From positions 1 through 36,241 of the forward strand of contig JAUVKW010000009.1 of NCBI GenBank assembly GCA_030596025.1: a stretch of 36,241 nucleotides of DNA, written 5' to 3'. Source of the stretch: Bacteroidota bacterium. GTDB lineage: Bacteria > Bacteroidota > Bacteroidia > Bacteroidales > VadinHA17. The position numbers and the translations under genes are program-made. Numbering within the stretch: the first letter of the stretch is position 1; every line of letters starts with the position of its first letter. Shown here piece by piece: positions 31,925 through 36,241 of this stretch. The notes under the pieces are model-generated. The model made no database searches. It saw only the letters and a list, made by a program, of their open reading frames with translations, and was not told the origin of the DNA.

Positions 31925-32842
31925 ATGGCTCCTTATAATCTAATTGTAATTCTGGGACCAACAGCAAGCGGTAAAACTGCATTGGCTGCACATCTGGCTT
32001 ATAAGCTGGAGACAGAAATGATCAGTGCAGATTCCAGGCAGGTTTATCGTGGGATGGACATTGGTACGGGAAAGGATTATGGAGATTACATTGTGGCAGG
32101 AGAACAAGTTCCTGTTCACCTGGTGGACATAGTTGATGCCGGATATAAATATAATGTGTATGAATACCAGAGAGATTTTTTCCGGGTTTTTCAGGATATT
32201 GAAATTAAAAAAAAACTTCCGGTTTTGTGTGGTGGAACAGGTCTCTATATTGAAGCAGTGTTAAAGGGGTATAAGTTGATTCAGGTTCCTGACAATCCTG
32301 AACTTAGCGACTCTCTCAGGGAGAAGAGCATGGAAGAGCTTGCTGAACAGTTGATGTCTTTTAAGAAACTGCACAATACAACTGATCTGAAGCACAGGAA
32401 AAGGATTATGCGGGCCATTGAGATTGAGACCTACTATGCCGGCTATCCTGAAGTGGAGTCAGACACCCCTCAAATAAGGCCTTTGATCATTGGCACTAAA
32501 CTCAGTCGTGAGGAACGAAGAAGAAGGATAACCGAAAGACTAAAAAAAAGACTTGATGAGGGCATGCTTGATGAGGTAAGGAGTTTGCTTACCGGGGGTG
32601 TGGGTAAAGAAACACTTATTTATTACGGACTGGAATATAAGTACCTTAGTATGTACCTTGATGGTAAATTGAACCAGGAAGAGATGTTCGGGCAACTGGA
32701 AACGGCAATACATCGTTTTGCCAAGCGGCAGATGACCTGGTTTCGGGGAATGGAGAAAAGAGGCTTTACAATTCACTGGCTCGATGCCCTCGCTCCTAAA
32801 GAAGAAAATGCAGAAATCATTTCAGGAATGCTTTTTGGCTAA
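31925..32842 (+). CDS. miaA: tRNA dimethylallyltransferase
   Basis: MiaA adds a dimethylallyl group to N6 of A37 in tRNAs reading UNN codons. The 305-residue length is normal. Nucleotide binding is seen in LGPTASGKTALAAHLA, the catalytic region in MISADSRQVYRGMDIGTGKD, and HLVDIVD, VLCGGTGLYIEAVLKGY and KHRKRIMRAIEI follow. The C-terminal half has LIYYGLEYKYLSMYLDGKL and RFAKRQMTWFRGM, which grips the tRNA. The start is the ATG at 31925, and the gene is divergent from smpB. Its stop codon lies within GGCTAAAGCCC, the inverse of the core of the GCACCGGGC palindromes. Assignment is secure. Confidence 0.96.
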   Translation: MAPYNLIVILGPTASGKTALAAHLAYKLETEMISADSRQVYRGMDIGTGKDYGDYIVAGEQVPVHLVDIVDAGYKYNVYEYQRDFFRVFQDIEIKKKLPVLCGGTGLYIEAVLKGYKLIQVPDNPELSDSLREKSMEELAEQLMSFKKLHNTTDLKHRKRIMRAIEIETYYAGYPEVESDTPQIRPLIIGTKLSREERRRRITERLKKRLDEGMLDEVRSLLTGGVGKETLIYYGLEYKYLSMYLDGKLNQEEMFGQLETAIHRFAKRQMTWFRGMEKRGFTIHWLDALAPKEENAEIISGMLFG

Positions 32843-32902
32843 AGCCCAATTAAAATAAGGTGTTACTATCCCCAGGCTTAAGAGATTGTGTGATTTTGAC
32901 TA

Positions 32903-33067
32903 GGGGCTGTCCAAAAAGTAACCATCATGCGTATCGTCATCCTGAACTTGATTATTCCCTTCGGTCATGAGATCGCTTCGCTAAGTTCAGGATCTGTTTA
33001 CAATCAATAACTTAAGATTTTGAAATAAATTCAGAATGACGGCTTTTGAACCTTTTGAGACAGCCCC
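32903..33067. mobile_element. MITE-like element with 16-bp terminal inverted repeats
   Basis: GGGGCTGTCCAAAAAG (32903-32918) and CTTTTGAGACAGCCCC (33052-33067) are inverse copies at 14 of 16 positions and bound a 165-base segment with no ORF. Inside are CCTGAACTT/AAGTTCAGG stems and a GTCATCCTGAA/TTCAGAATGAC outer stem related to the repeat at 8318-8377. I recall GGGGCTGTC-type ends from insertion sequences in this phylum, so it may be a non-autonomous derivative. No target-site duplication is clear. It lies in the 404-base gap between miaA and the HAD gene. Confidence 0.55.
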
Positions 33068-33077
33068 AAGGTACGGC

Positions 33078-33098
33078 CTACGGAGAATTTCCGCGTAG
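33078..33098. repeat. Short GC-rich palindrome CTACGGA/TTCCGCGTAG
   Basis: An imperfect stem-loop just after the MITE-like element (arms CTACGGA and TCCGCGTAG around GAATT). It resembles intergenic repeats I recall from Bacteroidota genomes; copies elsewhere in the window were not found. Confidence 0.35.
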
Positions 33099-33165
33099 CG
33101 GATAAACAAATTTTCTTCAGATATTAGTACAAAATTTACAGAGATAGAAGATTGATTAATCTATT

Positions 33166-33246
33166 CCTAAACATTCTAAACCTCCTAAACCCCCTAAACC
33201 TCCTAAACCTCCTAAACCTCCTAAACCCCCTAAACCTCCTAAACAT
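33166..33246. repeat. 9-bp minisatellite, nine units of CCTAAACCT type
   Basis: Nine head-to-tail 9-base units, mostly CCTAAACCT with CCTAAACCC and CCTAAACAT variants, end exactly at the base before the stop codon of the HAD phosphatase gene. On the minus strand the unit reads AGGTTTAGG, placing AGGAGG-like sequence directly after that stop. The unit number may vary between strains. A possible plus-strand ORF through it would be repeats of Asn-Leu-Leu and is not credible. Confidence 0.9.
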
Positions 33247-33864
33247 TTATTCAACAAATCCCCTTACATCAATCACCTGCATTCCAGCGCGTCTGGCAGC
33301 CTCAACACCACGATCTCCATCCTCAAAAACCAGGCATTTTGCCGGATCAACATTCATAAGCTCAGCACATTTAAGGAAAGTGTCGGGCTCAGGCTTATGA
33401 TTTTCCACATCTTCGGCTGCAACTACCGCCACGAAATATTTTGTAAGACCCAGTAACTCAAGTGTTTTTTTTGCAGCAGCCCTGATACCCCCGGTTCCAA
33501 CAGCCATGGGTAATTTGTTAAAATATTGGTAAACAACAGTTACAACCTCCGGAAACGGTTTTGTTAAATCATGAAGCCTGTCATACTCACTGATCTTTTT
33601 TTCTGCAAGCTCCCTTGCAAGTTTAGGATCATGATTCCCCTTATTTTTTCTGAATACTTCCAGGGCAATTTTATATGTAGATAAGCCTGCATATTTCAAC
33701 ATCTCTTCCAGAACACAAGGTAAGCCATAGCTTGAACAGGCATTAGACCAGGCCTGGAAATGCAGGGGCATATTATCTGCAAGTGTTCCATCCAGGTCAA
33801 AGATCAAACCCTCAATTCCTTCAGGTACCTGAATTTTTGAATTTTGCTTTTTATTCTTATTCAA
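33247..33864 (-). CDS. HAD-family phosphatase, beta-phosphoglucomutase-like subfamily
   Basis: About 205 residues in the chosen form. Motif I is GLIFDLDGTLADNMPLHF with the nucleophile and acid/base Asp pair, motif II lies in PMAVGTGG, the motif III Lys is in ENHKPEPDTFLKCAE, and motif IV is CLVFEDGDRGVEAARRAGM. A helical cap sits between motifs I and II, as in sugar-phosphate phosphatases such as YqaB or beta-phosphoglucomutase, so a sugar phosphate is the likely substrate. No ATG precedes the core: possible starts are TTG at 33862-33864 (chosen), 33871-33873 or 33913-33915. The last lies inside an 8-bp repeat. The stop abuts the minisatellite. It lies 59-110 bases downstream of transketolase and may share its transcript. 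Confidence 0.85.
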   Translation of the reverse strand: MNKNKKQNSKIQVPEGIEGLIFDLDGTLADNMPLHFQAWSNACSSYGLPCVLEEMLKYAGLSTYKIALEVFRKNKGNHDPKLARELAEKKISEYDRLHDLTKPFPEVVTVVYQYFNKLPMAVGTGGIRAAAKKTLELLGLTKYFVAVVAAEDVENHKPEPDTFLKCAELMNVDPAKCLVFEDGDRGVEAARRAGMQVIDVRGFVE

Positions 33865-33900
33865 CTTATACAATTTTTGATTTTCAACTTTTAAACTATC

Positions 33901-33932
33901 ATTCCAATATTCCAATATTCCAATATTCCATT
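33901..33932. repeat. 8-bp tandem repeat, four units of ATTCCAAT
   Basis: Three exact ATTCCAAT units and a fourth ending ATTCCATT lie in the gap between transketolase and the HAD gene, overlapping the farthest possible HAD start. With the 9-bp minisatellite it brackets the HAD gene on both sides. Confidence 0.8.
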
Positions 33933-33974
33933 CTTATTATTAGCGCTTAATTTTTCAAATAGAGATTCATTTTG

Positions 33975-36014
33975 CTAAAGGCTTTTGACAAACCTGAGTG
34001 CCTGTGCAGCTACCTGTTCACCTGTATATCCAAGTTTTTCGTCAAGAACATGGGCAGGTGCAGAAAATCCAAAGCTTTCCAATCCCAATGCCATTCCATT
34101 TTGCCCAACCAGTCCGGCAAGGGTAACAGGTATTCCTGCTGTAAGGCCAAATGTAGGTGTTTCAGGGGGAAGAATTTTTTCCTGGTACTCCGATTCCTGA
34201 TCCCGGAACAGGCCTTCTGAGATTGCTGAAATAACCCTTACCTGAAGACCATTTTCCTTTTCCAGGATAGAGGCAGCTTCATAAAGGGTAGATACTTCTG
34301 ACCCACTTCCCACCATTATCAATTCTGGCTCCCCATTTACCTCTTTTACTACATAGGCTCCTTTTTGAGCCTCCAGAGCTTCATCAAATCTCGAGAGTTT
34401 CTGTGGCGGCAGATCTTTAATTCCCTGCCTGGATAAGATCAGTGCTGTAGGTGTTTTGGTATTTTCAAGTGCCATTTTCCATGCAACGGAAGTTTCTGCA
34501 GCATCGGCAGGTCTTAATACCAAAACACTACGATTCCCGGAATGGTTTTTCAGGTGCTCAAGTAACCGGATTTGGGCTTCCTGCTCTATCGGTTGATGAG
34601 TGGGCCCGTCTTCACCAACCCTGAAAGCGTCATGAGTCCATATATACTTTACAGGAAGCTCCATGATTGCTGCCATGCGGACAGCAGGTTTCATATAATC
34701 TGAAAATACAAAAAAGGTGCCGCCTGCGGGGATCACACCCCCATGGGCAAGCATTCCATTCATTATCGTTGCCATTGTAAGTTCAGACACTCCTGCCTGA
34801 AGAAAAGCTCCTGAAAAATCATTCCTGGTAAAAGCATGGGTATTTTTTAAGAAGCCGTCTGTTTTATCACTGTTTGACAGGTCGGCAGAAGAAACAATCA
34901 TGTTTTCTATAGTATTTGCCAACACTCCAAGAACTGCTCCTGAAGCAGCCCGGCTTGCAATATTTACTTTTTGCTCAATTTTGCTGAAATCAATTTTGGG
35001 TATTTCACCGGAATAAAACTTATGTCGTTTTGCAGCCAGTTCGGGATAGTCTTTTTCCCACTTCTCACGAATCATGTTTTGCTCTGCTGCATATTGCCTT
35101 TTTCTTTTCATTATATCCCGGTAGTTGTCTTCCACCTCGGGGAAAATTTGAAAAGGATTTGCAGGATCACCACCCAGGTTCTCAATAGTTTTCTCAAATG
35201 ATGCTCCTGCATTGCTAATGGGCTGACCGTGGGTGGAGGATTGACTTTCAAAACTATCTCCTTCATCTGTCAGGCTGCCTTTTCCCATTATGGTTTTTCC
35301 AATGATCAAAACAGGCTTTTCCTTTTCTGAAACAGCTGCCTTCAGAGCAGTTCTTATTTCTTTCGCCTCGTTGCCATTAATAGAAAATACCCGCCATCCC
35401 CAGGCTTCATATTTTGCAGCTGTATTTTCCGAGCTTACCTCTTCTGTTCCGGTTGATAACTGGATCTCATTGGAATCTAAAAACATGACAAGGTTGCTTA
35501 AACCAAGAAATCCGGCCAATCTTCCTGCTCCCTGGGAAATTTCTTCCTGGATTCCGCCGTCTGAAATAAAAGTATAGGTCTTATGTGCCATCCACTCACC
35601 AAAACGCGCTACCAGGAATCGCTCGGTAATTGCTGCTCCAACAGCCATAGTATGACCCTGTCCGAGTGGCCCGGAGGTGTTTTCTATACCTTTACTAATA
35701 TTCATTTCAGGATGACCGGGGGTAGGACTTTCCCATTGCCTGAAATTTTCAAGATCATTCATGGTGAAATTCCCGGTAAGTGCAAGTATGGAATAAAGCA
35801 TAGGGGACATATGCCCGGGATCAAGGAAAAACCGGTCTCTTTCAGGCCAGTGTTTATCATCCGGATCGAAGTTCAGGAACTCACTGTACAGGATATTAAT
35901 AAAATCAGCACCTCCCATAGCACCTCCCGGGTGTCCTGATTTTGCTTTTTCCACCATGGCAGCAGAAAGAATTCTGATATTATCAGCAGCTTTTAGGGCA
36001 ATAGATTTTTCCAT
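33975..36014 (-). CDS. tkt: Transketolase
   Basis: TPP-dependent transfer of two-carbon ketol units in the pentose phosphate pathway. 679 residues from the ATG at 36012-36014; an ATG at 36047 would add 11 residues but lies within the candidate promoter. Motifs: KSGHPGGAMGGADFINILYS, SGPLGQGHTMAVGAAITERF, TPP/Mg site TFISDGGIQEEISQGAGRLA with FLDSNEIQL, SSTHGQPIS, catalytic Glu in AGVSELTMATIMNGM, and WTHDAFRVGEDGPTHQPIEQ. The first Gly of the usual GDG is Ser here and the N-x-N pair reads SNE, a variant that may still bind TPP. The C-terminal GIPVTLAGLVGQNG and ESFGFSAPAHVL blocks are complete. The HAD phosphatase gene follows. Confidence 0.95.
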   Translation of the reverse strand: MEKSIALKAADNIRILSAAMVEKAKSGHPGGAMGGADFINILYSEFLNFDPDDKHWPERDRFFLDPGHMSPMLYSILALTGNFTMNDLENFRQWESPTPGHPEMNISKGIENTSGPLGQGHTMAVGAAITERFLVARFGEWMAHKTYTFISDGGIQEEISQGAGRLAGFLGLSNLVMFLDSNEIQLSTGTEEVSSENTAAKYEAWGWRVFSINGNEAKEIRTALKAAVSEKEKPVLIIGKTIMGKGSLTDEGDSFESQSSTHGQPISNAGASFEKTIENLGGDPANPFQIFPEVEDNYRDIMKRKRQYAAEQNMIREKWEKDYPELAAKRHKFYSGEIPKIDFSKIEQKVNIASRAASGAVLGVLANTIENMIVSSADLSNSDKTDGFLKNTHAFTRNDFSGAFLQAGVSELTMATIMNGMLAHGGVIPAGGTFFVFSDYMKPAVRMAAIMELPVKYIWTHDAFRVGEDGPTHQPIEQEAQIRLLEHLKNHSGNRSVLVLRPADAAETSVAWKMALENTKTPTALILSRQGIKDLPPQKLSRFDEALEAQKGAYVVKEVNGEPELIMVGSGSEVSTLYEAASILEKENGLQVRVISAISEGLFRDQESEYQEKILPPETPTFGLTAGIPVTLAGLVGQNGMALGLESFGFSAPAHVLDEKLGYTGEQVAAQALRFVKSL

Positions 36015-36044
36015 GAAAATATTGAGTTGAGGGTTAATAAGCTC

Positions 36045-36052
36045 CAAAAATA
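36045..36052 (-). promoter_or_regulatory. Candidate -7 promoter element (TATTTTTG) for tkt
   Basis: On the minus strand TATTTTTG fits TAnnTTTG, 30 bases before the chosen tkt ATG at 36014. It overlaps the longer possible start, which supports the shorter protein. No -33 box is evident. Confidence 0.4.
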
Positions 36053-36144
36053 TTAAGATTTTTCTTGAGTAAGGCTAAGGCTTTCCAAAACTTATTAACC
36101 AGATATCATTATACAAATGCTTTGTGAGTATTTTGTATCTTTGA

Positions 36145-36241
36145 TATAAAGACAACAAAGATAATGGGGTCCAAAAAACCATGACCCTCTCCACGATAGA
36201 GTTTATCAGGCGATTTATGCAACACATATTGCCTGATAACT
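36145..36241 (+). pseudogene. Truncated IS91-type transposase fragment, cut by the window edge
   Basis: The frame from 36145 reads YKDNKDNGVQKTMTLSTIEF and IRRFMQHILPDN to the edge. The pattern TL-x2-EFIRRF-x2-H-x-LP is the conserved segment in the last third of IS91-family transposases, which are HUH rolling-circle enzymes. A TGA stop lies directly before it, and only about 130 bases separate it from tkt, so the N-terminal catalytic part cannot be present. It is therefore a 5'-truncated remnant unless a new start (ATG at 36181) is used. A TATCTTTG box at 36136-36143 may be coincidental. Family call is moderately secure from 32 residues. Confidence 0.65.

Noticed and set aside
33166-33246. 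Tandem units considered as a CRISPR array
   Set aside because: Units are 9 bases with no spacers; it is a minisatellite. No cas genes are present.
33152-33400. 82-residue plus-strand reading frame through the 9-bp minisatellite
   Set aside because: It is the translation of the repeat (Asn-Leu-Leu-Asn-Pro units) followed by antisense of the HAD gene.
34971-35939. Several plus-strand reading frames of 76-118 residues opposite transketolase
   Set aside because: All lie antisense to strongly conserved transketolase codons and show no family motif.

Overview
The window is a chromosomal segment of a member of the Bacteroidota, probably a free-living or environmental Bacteroidales/Marinilabiliales-like lineage; the lineage below phylum is inference. 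The reasons are: AT-rich DNA with TAnnTTTG-type -7 promoter elements and few Shine-Dalgarno sites; a type IX secretion C-terminal sorting domain; many lipoproteins of Bacteroidota type; futalosine-pathway menaquinone synthesis (mqnE); and Bacteroidota-style FtsX permeases, PorT-like beta-barrels and short intergenic palindromes. No tRNA, rRNA, CRISPR array or complete transposon was seen.

Layout. 1-1520 (minus): start of an LptF/LptG-family permease and tgt. 1655-4232 (plus): membrane glycosyltransferase, sigma factor, rsmG and rpmH, closed by a clear terminator. 4336-9497 (plus): mqnE, a membrane-anchored PASTA protein overlapping a T9SS cargo protein, and an RluD-type pseudouridine synthase. 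9498-9924 is a gene-free stretch packed with palindromes. 9925-14612: a TlpA/ResA-like lipoprotein, a small possible ORF, an unrecognised minus-strand gene with a good promoter, then lpdA and a PLP aminotransferase. 14613-20652: a decayed 3' fragment of a lipoprotein gene, a large FtsX-like permease, and a minus-strand group of that lipoprotein plus two tandem lipoprotein serpins. 20942-22997: an ECF sigma factor overlapping a hybrid anti-sigma-like/beta-barrel protein, divergent from the serpins. 23212-28559: lytic transglycosylase, uvrA (flanked by identical palindromic repeats) and a LOG-family nucleotide hydrolase. 28668-31362: a SPOR-like exported protein and an outer-membrane barrel with TSP3 and EF-hand calcium sites. 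31359-36014: smpB, miaA, a MITE-like element, a 9-bp minisatellite, a HAD phosphatase and transketolase. A truncated IS91-type transposase fragment runs off the right edge.

How the genes work together. Much of the window is housekeeping for translation and RNA (tgt, rsmG, rpmH, rluD-like, miaA, smpB), repair (uvrA) and central metabolism (lpdA, tkt, mqnE). The accessory interest is in the cell envelope: two surface serpins with different reactive loops next to a sigma factor/anti-sigma-barrel pair, a calcium-binding barrel paired with a SPOR-like protein, and a PASTA/T9SS pair. The intergenic DNA carries several families of short palindromes, one of which also supplies the last codons of a lipoprotein gene. 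I did not find a clearly new multi-gene system. The strongest candidates for follow-up are the serpin/ECF locus and the palindromic repeat families.
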